Below, piece by piece: positions 16,054 to 26,492 of a stretch of DNA of 64,000 nt. The notes below the pieces were generated by a model. The model did no database searches. It was not told where the DNA came from and saw nothing but the letters and a program-made list of their open reading frames with translations. The DNA comes from Actinomycetota bacterium (GTDB lineage Bacteria > Actinomycetota > Acidimicrobiia > Acidimicrobiales > Iamiaceae). The stretch's first letter is position 1, and each line of letters opens with the position of its first letter. The position numbers and the translations under genes are program-made. Where the stretch lies: positions 62,001 through 126,000 of the forward strand of contig JACPNX010000002.1 of the NCBI GenBank assembly GCA_016185275.1, read 5' to 3'.

Positions 16054-17138
16054 GCGAGCTCGACGACCTCGTCGGCCACAGCGAGATCGTGATCTGCTGC
16101 GGTTCCGGAGGGGTGGGCAAGACCACGACCGCGGCGGTCCTGGCGATGGAGGCGGCCGCACGGGGCCGGCGCGCGGTGGTGGTCACCATCGACCCCGCCA
16201 AGCGGCTCGCCGATGCGCTCGGCCTCGAGGGGATCGGCGATACCCCGGTGGTCATCGACGGCGACTGGGCCGGGGAGCTGTCGGCCGTGATGCTCGACAC
16301 CAAGAGCACGTTCGACGCCGTCGTCGTCAAGTACGCCGCCGACCCCGTCCAGGCCCAGCGGATCCTCCAGAACCGGTTCTACCGCAACATCTCCGGTGCG
16401 TTGTCCGGCACGCAGGAGTACATGGCGATGGAGAAGCTCTACGAGCTCCAGGCGGGCACCGACTTCGACGTCGTCGTGGTCGACACGCCGCCCACGCGCC
16501 ACGCCCTCGACTTCCTCGACGCGCCACGCCGGCTCACCCGGTTCCTCGACCATCGGCTGTACCGGGTGCTGACCGCGCCGACGCGCGGGATGATGCGCGC
16601 GGTCAACGCCGCGGCGCAGACCTTCGTCCGCACGGTGGCCAAGGTCGTCGGGGCGGAGGTGTTCGACGACGCCATCGCCTTCTTCCAGGCCTTCGACGGG
16701 ATGGAGGCCGGCTTCAGGGAGCGCGCGGAACGGGTGCTCGAGCTGCTGTCGGACCCGCGCACGGCGTTCGTGCTCGTCGCGTCGCCCAAGCGGGACACGG
16801 TCGAGGAGGCGCGCTTCTTCGCCTCCAAGCTCGGCGAGAACGAGATCCCCGTACGCACGCTCATCGTCAACCGCATGCATCCGGCCTTCACCGACGCACT
16901 GCCCGAAGCGGTGGCCGAGCGCGCCCGCACCCTGCGGGGCACCGACCTCGGCGGCCTCTACGCCAACCTGGCCGACTTCGCACTGGTGGCCGACCGCGAG
17001 GAACACCACCTCGCGGGCCTGGCCGAGCAGGTCGCTCCCGCCCCCGTGGTGCGCGTGCCCTTCCTCAGCACCGACGTGCACGACCTCGACGGCCTGCGCG
17101 AGATCGGCGATCGCCTCTTCGGCCGCACGCGCGCCTGA
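16050..17138 (+). CDS. ArsA/Get3-family ATPase, second of pair
   Basis: A 362-residue ATPase. The Walker A is CGSGGVGKTTTAA near residue 20, the switch I aspartate is in VTIDPAKRLADALG, and switch II is VVVDTPPTRHALDFLD; these match Get3/ArsA closely and better than the first partner. A methionine-rich amphipathic stretch (TAPTRGMMRAVNAAAQ) sits where Get3 binds client helices. The gene overlaps the upstream ATPase gene, so the two subunits are probably made in equal amounts and form a heterodimer, by analogy with Rv3679-Rv3680. Confidence 0.9.
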   Translation: MSELDDLVGHSEIVICCGSGGVGKTTTAAVLAMEAAARGRRAVVVTIDPAKRLADALGLEGIGDTPVVIDGDWAGELSAVMLDTKSTFDAVVVKYAADPVQAQRILQNRFYRNISGALSGTQEYMAMEKLYELQAGTDFDVVVVDTPPTRHALDFLDAPRRLTRFLDHRLYRVLTAPTRGMMRAVNAAAQTFVRTVAKVVGAEVFDDAIAFFQAFDGMEAGFRERAERVLELLSDPRTAFVLVASPKRDTVEEARFFASKLGENEIPVRTLIVNRMHPAFTDALPEAVAERARTLRGTDLGGLYANLADFALVADREEHHLAGLAEQVAPAPVVRVPFLSTDVHDLDGLREIGDRLFGRTRA

Positions 17139-17201
17139 GTTGCCGGACCGGCGCCCGTCAGCGGACCGGACCGAACGCGGCCGGTCGCGGGCCGGGCCCG
17201 G

Positions 17202-17552
17202 TCAGCCCGAGCCGTCGACGCCCGTGAGCGCCGAGATGGCCCCGTTGAGCGTCTCGGTGACCGGCACGATGCGGTCGAAGCCGGTGGTGTGGAGGAGGCG
17301 GGTGAGGGTCGGCCGGCTGCAGGCCACGGCGACGTCGCCCGTGGCCTCGCGGACGCGGCGGATCCCACCGATCAGCGCGCCGAGCCCCGCGGAGTCCATG
17401 AACGGGACCGACGAGAGGTCGATCAGCAACCGGGGCTCGTGCGCGAGGCGCCCAAGCGCCTCCCTGAAGTCGTTCACCGTGTAGGCGTCGAGCTCACCGA
17501 CGGGCCTACACAGCGTGTACGACCCGTTCTGCTCGACTTCGATCTCCAGCAC
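17202..17552 (-). CDS. STAS-domain anti-sigma factor antagonist
   Basis: A 116-residue single-domain protein of the SpoIIAA/RsbV type. The phosphorylatable serine is in VPFMDSAGLGALIGG near residue 60, and the strand-helix pattern fits the STAS fold throughout. Such proteins sequester an anti-sigma kinase when dephosphorylated. GTG 17552 has a ribosome-binding site (ggaggg) a few bases upstream. No anti-sigma kinase or phosphatase gene is adjacent, so the partner must be elsewhere. A receiver-like protein is divergently encoded 174 bases away. Confidence 0.92.
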   Translation of the reverse strand: MLEIEVEQNGSYTLCRPVGELDAYTVNDFREALGRLAHEPRLLIDLSSVPFMDSAGLGALIGGIRRVREATGDVAVACSRPTLTRLLHTTGFDRIVPVTETLNGAISALTGVDGSG

Positions 17553-17713
17553 GCGTCCCTCCAGACGTGGCCGATGGGACCCGAAGCCTACCCAGCCCCC
17601 TCCGGCAGACACCTGGCCGCCACGGAACGTGAGGGGCCCCGTCCGATGGGCCACACACCGCGCCACACACCGCCCCGCACGCCGACGGTGGGAGGCTCCG
17701 GGCCGCCCGGCGG

Positions 17714-17719
17714 TAACGT
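17714..17719 (+). promoter_or_regulatory. Leaderless -10 box TAACGT
   Basis: TAACGT is followed by exactly six bases and the GTG start at 17726, with no Shine-Dalgarno sequence. Confidence 0.6.
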
Positions 17720-17725
17720 CGCGCC

Positions 17726-18160
17726 GTGCCCGCCATCCTCCTCGCCACCGACGCCGACTGGATCGCGGACGAGGTGGAGGCGGCGCTGGGCGAGATGGAC
17801 ACGTCGATCCGGCGGGTCCGCCGCGGCGAGCACGTGCTGCCCGCAGTGCACGACGTGGAACCGGACCTCGTGATCCTCGACCTGCAGATCGGCAACATGG
17901 GCGGCATGGCCACATGCATGACGCTGCGACTCGAGGAGGGCGCCGGGCGGCTTCCCCACCTCCCGGTGATCATGCTGCTCGACCGCAGCGCCGACCTGTT
18001 CCTCGCGCAGCGATCCGACGCGGACGGCTGGTTGGTGAAGCCGATCGATTCGATCCGGCTGCGGCGGGCGGCCGACGCGGTGCTGGCCGGAGGCCGCTGG
18101 ACCGAGGGCCTCGGTGAGTCCGAGCACATGGGCGCCGCCGATCTCGGCGAAGCCGTCTAG
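17726..18160 (+). CDS. Response-regulator receiver-domain protein
   Basis: A stand-alone receiver-like protein of 144 residues. The phosphoacceptor aspartate is in EPDLVILDLQIGNMGG near residue 52, the Thr/Ser position is in VIMLLDRS, and the conserved lysine is in GWLVKPID. The N-terminal acidic pair is weakened (ATDADW). There is no output domain and no kinase nearby, so it may act by protein contact. A C-terminal tail of about 25 residues is probably disordered. Confidence 0.85.
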   Translation: MPAILLATDADWIADEVEAALGEMDTSIRRVRRGEHVLPAVHDVEPDLVILDLQIGNMGGMATCMTLRLEEGAGRLPHLPVIMLLDRSADLFLAQRSDADGWLVKPIDSIRLRRAADAVLAGGRWTEGLGESEHMGAADLGEAV

Positions 18161-18190
18161 CGCGCTTCGGGGGTCCCCCGGCCCGTCGGG

Positions 18191-18196
18191 TACTCT
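18191..18196 (+). promoter_or_regulatory. -10 box TACTCT of tRNA-Pro
   Basis: TACTCT lies ten bases before the mature 5' end of tRNA-Pro, a normal distance for a tRNA promoter. Confidence 0.45.
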
Positions 18197-18206
18197 CGTC
18201 GGCTCA

Positions 18207-18280
18207 CGGGGTGTAGCGCAGTTTGGCAGCGCGCTTCGTTCGGGACGAAGAGGCCGTGGGTTCAAATCCCGCCACCCCGA
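18207..18280 (+). tRNA. tRNA-Pro (anticodon CGG)
   Basis: A 74-base cloverleaf. The acceptor arms CGGGGTG and CACCCCG pair fully, the anticodon stem is CTTCG/CGAAG around the loop TTCGGGA (anticodon CGG), and the T arm contains GGTTCAAATCC. The discriminator is A, and CCA is not encoded. Confidence 0.96.
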
Positions 18281-18350
18281 CTCGGCCGGGCCTCGGGGCA
18301 GCACCGGGGCTGCCCCGTCGCCGAGCGCCGCGCCCGGCGAGTCCGCGTAC

Positions 18351-18356
18351 TACATT
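18351..18356 (+). promoter_or_regulatory. Leaderless -10 box TACATT of the toxin-antitoxin operon
   Basis: TACATT is followed by seven bases and the antitoxin ATG at 18364. Confidence 0.55.
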
Positions 18357-18363
18357 GACGCAC

Positions 18364-18636
18364 ATGGCCGAGTCAGTTGGGATCCGCGCCTTGCAGCAGC
18401 ACGCCTCGAAGGTGGTCGCCCGGGTGGCTGCCGGTGAAGAGCTCGAGATCACGGATCGAGGGCGCGCCGTCGCTCGGCTCGTGCCGCTGCACCGCGACCC
18501 GCTGGACGAGCTCGTCGCCAGCGGGCGGCTGCGTCAGCGCCGCTGCCAGCCAGGCCTGCGCCGACTGATCCGCCTTCCCGCCGGAACGCCGACGGCCGCC
18601 GAGGTGCTGGCGGAGATGCGCCGCCACGAGCGCTGA
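18364..18636 (+). CDS. Phd/YefM-family antitoxin
   Basis: A 90-residue antitoxin. The N-terminal half (VGIRALQQHASKVVARVAAG then ITDRGRAVARLVPL) is the Phd/YefM DNA-binding dimer fold. The C-terminal half is a basic, toxin-wrapping tail. Such proteins repress their own operon. The gene is directly followed, after one base, by a PIN-domain toxin gene, the standard VapBC order. Confidence 0.92.
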   Translation: MAESVGIRALQQHASKVVARVAAGEELEITDRGRAVARLVPLHRDPLDELVASGRLRQRRCQPGLRRLIRLPAGTPTAAEVLAEMRRHER

Positions 18637-18637
18637 G

Positions 18638-19030
18638 TTGCCCTTCTACCTCGACACCTCCGCCGCGTTGAAGCTCATCGTGGCGGAGGAGCACAGCGGC
18701 GCGGTGCGGCGCTGGTACCGGCGCCACGCGCTCGACGTCATCTCATCGGATCTGCTGCGCATCGAGGCGCTCCGCGCCGCCCGCCGGCTCGGCCCCGCAG
18801 TCGCTCGTGGGGTGCGTGCCCTGCTCGACGCCACGCCGTTGCTGACCCTCGGTACCACTGTCTGCGAGACGGCTGCGGCCCTCGACCCAGCCATCGTGCG
18901 CAGCCTCGACGCCCTCCACCTCGCGGCCGCCCTCGCGGTCGGCGATGCACTCGACGGCATCGTCACCTACGACGAGCGGCTGGCCGGCGCCGCTGCCCTG
19001 CACGCGGTGGCCGTCGTGACCCCCCGCTGA
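18638..19030 (+). CDS. vapC: PIN-domain ribonuclease toxin (VapC type)
   Basis: A 130-residue PIN-domain protein. It starts at TTG 18638, one base after the antitoxin stop; the resulting protein begins with FYLDTSAALKLIV, whose first aspartate is a metal ligand. Further acidic ligands are the glutamate in LLRIEALRAA and the aspartates in RSLDALHLAAA and IVTYDERL. VapC toxins cleave tRNA or rRNA. All catalytic positions look intact, so the module is probably functional. Confidence 0.92.
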   Translation: MPFYLDTSAALKLIVAEEHSGAVRRWYRRHALDVISSDLLRIEALRAARRLGPAVARGVRALLDATPLLTLGTTVCETAAALDPAIVRSLDALHLAAALAVGDALDGIVTYDERLAGAAALHAVAVVTPR

Positions 19031-19106
19031 TCCGACACGGAGTCCCACGGAGTCCCACGGCGCGGCTGCCGCGCCCCGCCGGTCGCCGAGCGGGCATGCT
19101 GCACCG

Positions 19107-19865
19107 GTGCCGCGCCTGCTGATGCCGCCGGGTGGAGACGTGCGCCCAGCCGATCCGCTGGGGCGCTACGCCGACGCGGACCGGCCGGCCCGGACCGACC
19201 GGCCCTGGGTCGTCGCGAACTTCGTGACCGCACTCGACGGCTCGGTCGCGGTCGCCGGCAAGGTCGGTGAGCTGTCCACACCCGTCGACCAGGACCTGTT
19301 CGGGCTGCTGCGCTCGCTGGCCGACGCGGTGCTCGTCGGCGCGGGCACCGTGCGCGCCGAGGGCTACGGGCCCGTTCGCCTCGGTGCCGACCAGCGCGCC
19401 GGCCGCACCGCCCGGGGCCGGACGCCCGTCCCGCCCATCGCGGTGGTCAGCCGTTCGCTCGACCTCGACCTCGATCGCCCGCTGTTCACCCGCGCCGACC
19501 CCCGCACGATCGTCGTCGCGCCGGCAGCCGCGGACCGCAAGCGCCGGACCGCCGTGGCCGAGGTCGCCGATGTCGTCCACGCCGGCGACGCCTACGTCGA
19601 CCTGCCCGACGCGCTGGCGCAGCTGCGCCGGCGGGGTGTCGAGATCCTGCTGACCGAAGGCGGGCCCCTTCTCCTCGCCGAGCTGCTGGCCGCCGATCTG
19701 GTCGACGAGCTGTGCCTCACCCTCGTGCCCCGGCTCGGCGGCGACCCGGTGCACCTGCTGCCGGGGCCTCTGCCCGGCGGGCTTCGCTCGATGGCCCTCG
19801 ACCATGTGATCGAGGCGGACGGTCAGCTCCTGCTGCGGTACCTGGTCGAAGCGGGACGGACGTGA
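19107..19865 (+). CDS. Pyrimidine reductase (RibD C-terminal/dihydrofolate-reductase fold)
   Basis: A 252-residue reductase of the RibD C-terminal type, without the deaminase domain. NADPH-binding features are WVVANFVTALDGSVAV near residue 33, DAVLVGAGTVRAEGYGP, and the C-terminal ILLTEGGPLLLAELL. In riboflavin synthesis the domain reduces the ribosyl group of the aminopyrimidine, but stand-alone actinobacterial members may have other substrates. The gene overlaps the flavin reductase gene by four bases. It starts at GTG 19107. Confidence 0.88.
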   Translation: MPRLLMPPGGDVRPADPLGRYADADRPARTDRPWVVANFVTALDGSVAVAGKVGELSTPVDQDLFGLLRSLADAVLVGAGTVRAEGYGPVRLGADQRAGRTARGRTPVPPIAVVSRSLDLDLDRPLFTRADPRTIVVAPAAADRKRRTAVAEVADVVHAGDAYVDLPDALAQLRRRGVEILLTEGGPLLLAELLAADLVDELCLTLVPRLGGDPVHLLPGPLPGGLRSMALDHVIEADGQLLLRYLVEAGRT

Positions 19866-20347
19866 GCGCCTACCACGAGCTCGTGGCCCGGCTCGACTAT
19901 CCCATGGGCATCGTCACCACCGTCGCCGACGGGCGGCGCTCCGGTTGCCTGGTGGGGTTCCACACGCAGTGCAGCATCGCCCCGCCCCGCCACGTGGTGT
20001 TCGTCTCGAAGAAGAACCACACCCACGACGTGGCCGCGGCGGCGACCGCCCTGGCCCTGCATCTGCCCGACCGGTCGGAGCGGCGCCTCGCCGAGATCTT
20101 CGGCGAGCTGTCCGGCGACGACGTCGACAAGTTCCGCCTCGTCGAATGGGACGAGGGGCCCGAAGGCCTCCCCATCCTGCGAGGCTGCGCAGGATGGATC
20201 GCCGGCCACATCGTCGACCGGCTCGGGAGCCTGGAGGACGACCACACCGGTTTCGTGATCGAGCCCTTCGCCGGAGACGTCCGGGCGCCGCTGCACCAGC
20301 TCGGCTTCCAGGCGGTGCAGGACATGCTCCCCGGGCACGAGGCCTGA
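19862..20347 (+). CDS. Flavin reductase-like FMN-binding protein
   Basis: A protein of 161 residues with the split-barrel flavin reductase fold. The N-terminal YPMGIVTTVADGRRSGCLVG and the SIAPPRHVVFVSKKNHTHD segment are the characteristic flavin-contact regions. Such proteins reduce FMN or act as the reductase part of two-component monooxygenases. It is translationally coupled to the RibD-like reductase (GTG inside its stop), so the pair probably works in one pathway. Confidence 0.85.
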   Translation: MSAYHELVARLDYPMGIVTTVADGRRSGCLVGFHTQCSIAPPRHVVFVSKKNHTHDVAAAATALALHLPDRSERRLAEIFGELSGDDVDKFRLVEWDEGPEGLPILRGCAGWIAGHIVDRLGSLEDDHTGFVIEPFAGDVRAPLHQLGFQAVQDMLPGHEA

Positions 20348-20356
20348 GCGTCGCCG

Positions 20357-21460
20357 GTGCGCACCAGCGCGATCCCGATCCCGACGGGGCTGGCCGACCT
20401 CACGCCGGCGTGGCTGTCCGCCGCGCTCGCGGGTCCGGCACCCGGCGCGCCTGACACCGCCTCGCCCCCCGGCGTCGCGGCGCGGGTGGTCGACGCGCGG
20501 GTCGAACCGATCGGGACGGGCCAGATCGCGGACAGCGCCCGGGTCACGCTCACCTGGGATCCGCCCGCGGCCGGTCCGCCCACCGTCGTCGCCAAGGTGA
20601 CCGCCGCGTCGGAGGCCAGCCGCCAGGCCGGGCTGTTCAGCCGCACCTACGAAGTGGAGGTCGGCTTCTACCTGCAGATCGCACCCGACCTGGAGGCACG
20701 GGTGCCGAGGTGCCACTGGGCCGGCTTCGACGGTGGCGCCGCGGCCTACGCCGTGCTGCTCGAGGACGTCGCCCCTGCCGTGCAGGGCGACCAGGTCGCC
20801 GGTTGCACGCCCGACGACGCGGACGCGGCGCTCGCCGAGCTCGCGCGGCTCCACGCGCCCCGGTGGGGCGACCGGTCGCTGCGCGACGTGGACTGGCTGG
20901 CCCGTGACGGAGGCCGCGATCGGGGCGGCGACCTGGGCCCGGTGCTGGCCACCATGCTGCCCGGCTTCCTCGACCGCTACGGCGACCGCATGTCGCCCGA
21001 GGTGGTGGCGCTGACCGAGCGCTTCGTCCCCCGGCTGGACCGTTACGGCACCGACGGGTCGGCGCCGGAGACGATCATCCACGGCGACTACCGCATCGAC
21101 AACTTGATGTTCGGCCTCGACCGTGTCGTGGTCCTCGACTGGCAGACCGTCGGCGTGGGTGCCGCGCTCTCCGACGCGAGCTACCTGCTCGGCGGAAGCC
21201 TCGTGCCCGCCGCGCGCAGAGAGGTCGAGGAGGGCCTCGTGAGGGGATACTGGGAGAGGCTGGTGGCCGGCGGGGTCGGCTGCTCCTGGGAGGCCTGCTG
21301 GGAGGACCACCGGCGTTACGCCTTCGCGGGGCTGATCATGGCCGTCTTCGCCTCGATGGTGGTGCAACGCACACCGCGGGGGGACGAGATGTTCGTGGCG
21401 ATGGCCGAGCGGGCCGGGCTCCACGCCCTCGACCTCGAGTCGGAGTCGCTCCTGCGCTGA
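20357..21460 (+). CDS. Phosphotransferase (APH/choline kinase-like)
   Basis: A 367-residue kinase-like protein. The catalytic loop is IIHGDYRIDNLMF (HGDxxxxN) near residue 240 and the Mg2+-binding aspartate is in VVVLDWQTVG. An ATP-binding lysine is in PTVVAKVTAA. This is the aminoglycoside phosphotransferase/ecdysteroid kinase-like superfamily; similar proteins accompany acyl-CoA dehydrogenases and short-chain dehydrogenases in Actinobacteria. The substrate is not known, and an antibiotic resistance role should not be assumed. Confidence 0.88.
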   Translation: MRTSAIPIPTGLADLTPAWLSAALAGPAPGAPDTASPPGVAARVVDARVEPIGTGQIADSARVTLTWDPPAAGPPTVVAKVTAASEASRQAGLFSRTYEVEVGFYLQIAPDLEARVPRCHWAGFDGGAAAYAVLLEDVAPAVQGDQVAGCTPDDADAALAELARLHAPRWGDRSLRDVDWLARDGGRDRGGDLGPVLATMLPGFLDRYGDRMSPEVVALTERFVPRLDRYGTDGSAPETIIHGDYRIDNLMFGLDRVVVLDWQTVGVGAALSDASYLLGGSLVPAARREVEEGLVRGYWERLVAGGVGCSWEACWEDHRRYAFAGLIMAVFASMVVQRTPRGDEMFVAMAERAGLHALDLESESLLR

Positions 21461-21468
21461 GGGCCGAA

Positions 21469-22086
21469 TCAGTGCTCGTCGACGCCGTGGGCCGACAGGC
21501 GCGACGAGCCCGCGGTGAGGTCCTCGGGGGCAGGATCGGCGGCGACGCGGGCGAGCAGGACGAGGTCGGCCCGCCGTGGCCCGATCGTCTGCTTCGACCG
21601 CAACAGCCCCTCCTCGGTGAAACCCGCGGCGCGAGCGGTGCCGAGCGAGGCCACGTTGTCCGGCTCGACCAGCGCCTCCAGCCGAGCGAGCCGGAGATCG
21701 GTGAACGCCCAATGGCACAGCAGGCGCACCGCAGCGCCAGCCCATCCCCGCCGCCGGTAGGGAGCGAAGGTCCACCACGAGAGCTGGGCGACGCCGTCGC
21801 CCTGGTGGCGCAGCTCGACCCCACCGACGATGGCCCCGTCGGCCCCCCGGCAGCTCAAGAAGTTGGCGACCGAGCGATCGACGTCCCAGCCGCGGTGCCA
21901 CTGGTCGACGGCGGCGTGCAGCAACGTGGCCGTGGACGGCCCGAAGAGACCGAACCGGCGGGCCATCTCGTCGTCCTCGAGCGCGACGAGCGAGGGCACG
22001 TCGTCGTGCTCGGGGCGGCGCAGGACGACGCCGTCGCCGCGCAGGATCGGTTGGGGACGGGTGGTCGGCAGCCGGCGGCGGCGCAC
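21469..22086 (-). CDS. GNAT-family acetyltransferase (RimJ/RimL type)
   Basis: A 205-residue acetyltransferase. The order LRGDGVVLRRPEHDDV, FAPYRRRGWAGAAVRLLCHWAF (acetyl-CoA loop) and LEALVEPDNVASLGTARAAGF matches RimJ/RimL-like enzymes that acetylate protein N-termini or small amines. The C-terminal 20 residues are extra. It is convergent with the phosphotransferase gene and ends 9 bases from it. Confidence 0.88.
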   Translation of the reverse strand: MRRRRLPTTRPQPILRGDGVVLRRPEHDDVPSLVALEDDEMARRFGLFGPSTATLLHAAVDQWHRGWDVDRSVANFLSCRGADGAIVGGVELRHQGDGVAQLSWWTFAPYRRRGWAGAAVRLLCHWAFTDLRLARLEALVEPDNVASLGTARAAGFTEEGLLRSKQTIGPRRADLVLLARVAADPAPEDLTAGSSRLSAHGVDEH

Positions 22087-22154
22087 GGCGACATGGTGGC
22101 ACGGTGGCCGGCGCTGGTCCTGCTCCGGAACGCCGGCGGTCCACCGGGCCTGCC

Positions 22155-22160
22155 TAGGGT
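22155..22160 (+). promoter_or_regulatory. Leaderless -10 box TAGGGT
   Basis: TAGGGT is followed by six bases and the GTG at 22167; no Shine-Dalgarno sequence is present. Confidence 0.55.
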
Positions 22161-22166
22161 CGAGCG

Positions 22167-22448
22167 GTGCAGATCGCGGAGTTCCAGGCCCTCATGGCCC
22201 GCACCTACGGCGCGCGTGACCGGGCACGGGGCAGGGTGGCCAGCGTGGCCTGGCTCGCCGAGGAGCTCGGCGAGCTCGCGCAGGCGGTGCGGAAGGGCTC
22301 GGTCGACGATCAGCTCCACGAGCTGGGTGACGTGCTGGCCTGGCTGGCGTCGCTCGCGGACCAACTCGGTGTCTCGCTCGACGAGGCCGCCGCCCGCTAC
22401 GCCGGCGGCTGCCCGCGCTGTGGCCGCATGCCGTGCGGGTGCCCCTGA
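22167..22448 (+). CDS. MazG-like nucleotide pyrophosphohydrolase
   Basis: A 93-residue single-domain MazG protein. The metal-binding pattern is WLAEELGELAQAV (ExxE) and HELGDVLAWLASLAD (ExxD), as in small all-alpha NTP pyrophosphohydrolases. The tail CPRCGRMPCGC contains four cysteines in paired spacing and could bind zinc. It starts at GTG 22167 right after a TAGGGT box. Confidence 0.9.
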   Translation: MQIAEFQALMARTYGARDRARGRVASVAWLAEELGELAQAVRKGSVDDQLHELGDVLAWLASLADQLGVSLDEAAARYAGGCPRCGRMPCGCP

Positions 22449-22501
22449 CCCCGGCCAGGGCCCGATCCGCTGGTGGCGCATCCGCTGGTGGCTCGGCCCG
22501 C

Positions 22502-24867
<2,366 letters not shown>

Positions 24868-25005
24868 GACCGTCGGTTCTACCTCAGCGGAGCCGGTACA
24901 CCGACGTTGACGGCGACGGGCGCCCCGTACGCCGCGCCGGACGCCCGGCGGCGGCAACGCCGTGGCCCCGGCACGCCACTCCGGCACGCCACTCCGGATC
25001 GCGCG

Positions 25006-25581
25006 TCAACCCTCGAGGTCGTCGAGCGCGGCGTCCGGCGTCGGGGCGGCCGCCCGTTCGGCCAGGACCCCCCAGGTCCGCAGCCGCGACACGCCGGTCG
25101 GCACGTCTCCGCCGACCAGCACGCACAGCACGCGCAGGTCGTCGTGGCGCAGCGACAGGACCCGGCCGTTGTAGTCACCGCGCGCCTCGATGATCGACCG
25201 GACGAAGCGCTGGATCGGCTCGGCCGGGTCGACACGGTCGAGCGCGGCGAGATCGAGGACGACCTTGGAGCGGTCGATGGGCGCCTCGCCGGGCTCGGAC
25301 TCGCCGAGCAGCACGCTGACGGGGACGCGGTAGAAGTCCGCCAGCTCCTTCAGGCGCGGGAGCGACAGGTTGCGGAACCCCCGCTCGTAGGCACCGATGG
25401 CCGACGCGCTCCAGCGCCCGCCGGAGCGCTCCTCGACATCGGCCAGAGCGAGGCCCTGCGCTTGGCGGATGGCGCGCAGGCGCCGACCGACCTGGCGCGC
25501 GAAGCCGGCGTCGCCGTCGTCCATGCGGGCGCCGTCGCGCCCGGCCACGTCGTTGTCTTCGCCCAACACGTTCCCAATCAT
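25006..25581 (-). CDS. bldD: BldD-like developmental regulator with c-di-GMP motif
   Basis: A protein of 191 residues from ATG 25581, or 172 from ATG 25524. The N-terminal XRE-type helix-turn-helix reads LRAIRQAQGLALADVEERSGG then SAIGAYERGFRNLSLPRL, very close to Streptomyces BldD. The C-terminal domain contains ARGDYNGRVLSLRHDDLRVL, matching the BldD cyclic-di-GMP signature RGD-x8-RQDD except for histidine instead of glutamine. BldD dimerises on tetrameric c-di-GMP and represses developmental genes. It is divergent from the cyclophilin gene. Confidence 0.85.
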   Translation of the reverse strand: MIGNVLGEDNDVAGRDGARMDDGDAGFARQVGRRLRAIRQAQGLALADVEERSGGRWSASAIGAYERGFRNLSLPRLKELADFYRVPVSVLLGESEPGEAPIDRSKVVLDLAALDRVDPAEPIQRFVRSIIEARGDYNGRVLSLRHDDLRVLCVLVGGDVPTGVSRLRTWGVLAERAAAPTPDAALDDLEG

Positions 25582-25622
25582 GACCGATCGGACCCGACGC
25601 CAGGTGCCGTCCTCTGCGCGCC

Positions 25623-25628
25623 TACGTT
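25623..25628 (+). promoter_or_regulatory. -10 box TACGTT of the cyclophilin gene
   Basis: TACGTT lies nine bases before ATG 25638 with no Shine-Dalgarno sequence, consistent with a leaderless or very short leader. Confidence 0.45.
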
Positions 25629-25637
25629 GTCGGACCC

Positions 25638-26492
25638 ATGGCCACCGCAAAGTCCAAGCGCCAGGGTCAAGCCCAGCGGTCGCGGGTGGCGGCCGCGCAA
25701 CAGGCCGCCGAGCGCGCCAAGCGCCGCCGCCGCTCCGCCGTCGGGGCCATCGCCGTGGTCGGGATCGTCGCGCTGGTGGCGGGCATCGCCACCGTCGTGA
25801 ACGCGTCGAGCGGCGGCGACAAGTCGGCCGCCTCGACCGGGTCGAGCGGTTCGAGCACGTCCTCGACGCAGAAGCAACAGCCCACGGTGTCCCTGCCCAA
25901 GCCGCCGCCGGGACGCACGCTCAAGGGCGCGACGCCGTGCCCGGGAGCCGGCGAAGCGAGGGTGGCTCAGTTCGCCCAACCGCCGCCGATGTGCATCGAC
26001 GTGAAGAAGCGCTACACGGCGACGGTGAAGACGTCCGACATCTCCTTCGACATCCAGCTCGACCCGGCGATGGCGCCGACGACCGTGAACAACTTCGTCG
26101 TCCTGGCGAAGTACGGCTACTTCGACGGGCTGCCCTTCCACCGGGTCATCCCCGGCTTCGTGGTGCAGGGCGGGTCGTCGGGCATCCCCGACTACGGCAC
26201 CGGCGAGCCGGGCTACGACCTCGGCGCGGGCGAGCTCCCGCCCAGTGGCTACAAGTACAAGATGGGCGACATCGCCATGGCCAAAGCGCAGACGATCTCC
26301 GGGAGCCAGTTCTTCATCGTCGTCGGGACCCAGGGCCAGGCGCTACCGGCTCAGTACCCGCGCTTCGGGACCGTGACGACCGGGCTGTCGGCCGTGCAGC
26401 AGCTGGCCGAGCGGATCGGCACACCGGGCAGCGACGGCACGCCGACCAAGGTCGTCACCATCCGGTCCGTCACGATCACCGAGTCGGGCTAG
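25638..26492 (+). CDS. Membrane-anchored cyclophilin-type peptidyl-prolyl isomerase
   Basis: A protein of 284 residues: a basic cytoplasmic head of 33 residues, one transmembrane helix (SAVGAIAVVGIVALVAGIA), a serine-rich linker, and a cyclophilin domain from about residue 120. Active-site segments are PFHRVIPGFVVQGG (catalytic Arg) and SGSQFFIVVG. The domain would lie outside the membrane and assist folding of exported proteins. The last 17 bases overlap the convergent S51-like gene. Confidence 0.92.
   Translation: MATAKSKRQGQAQRSRVAAAQQAAERAKRRRRSAVGAIAVVGIVALVAGIATVVNASSGGDKSAASTGSSGSSTSSTQKQQPTVSLPKPPPGRTLKGATPCPGAGEARVAQFAQPPPMCIDVKKRYTATVKTSDISFDIQLDPAMAPTTVNNFVVLAKYGYFDGLPFHRVIPGFVVQGGSSGIPDYGTGEPGYDLGAGELPPSGYKYKMGDIAMAKAQTISGSQFFIVVGTQGQALPAQYPRFGTVTTGLSAVQQLAERIGTPGSDGTPTKVVTIRSVTITESG

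Noticed and set aside
15046..17138. Arsenite efflux ATPase pair
   Set aside because: The cysteine ligands of ArsA are absent and no arsB/arsR genes are near; the Get3-like pairing explains the data better.
20357..21460. Aminoglycoside resistance kinase
   Set aside because: Only general APH-superfamily motifs are present and the context is metabolic; there is no basis for a resistance call.
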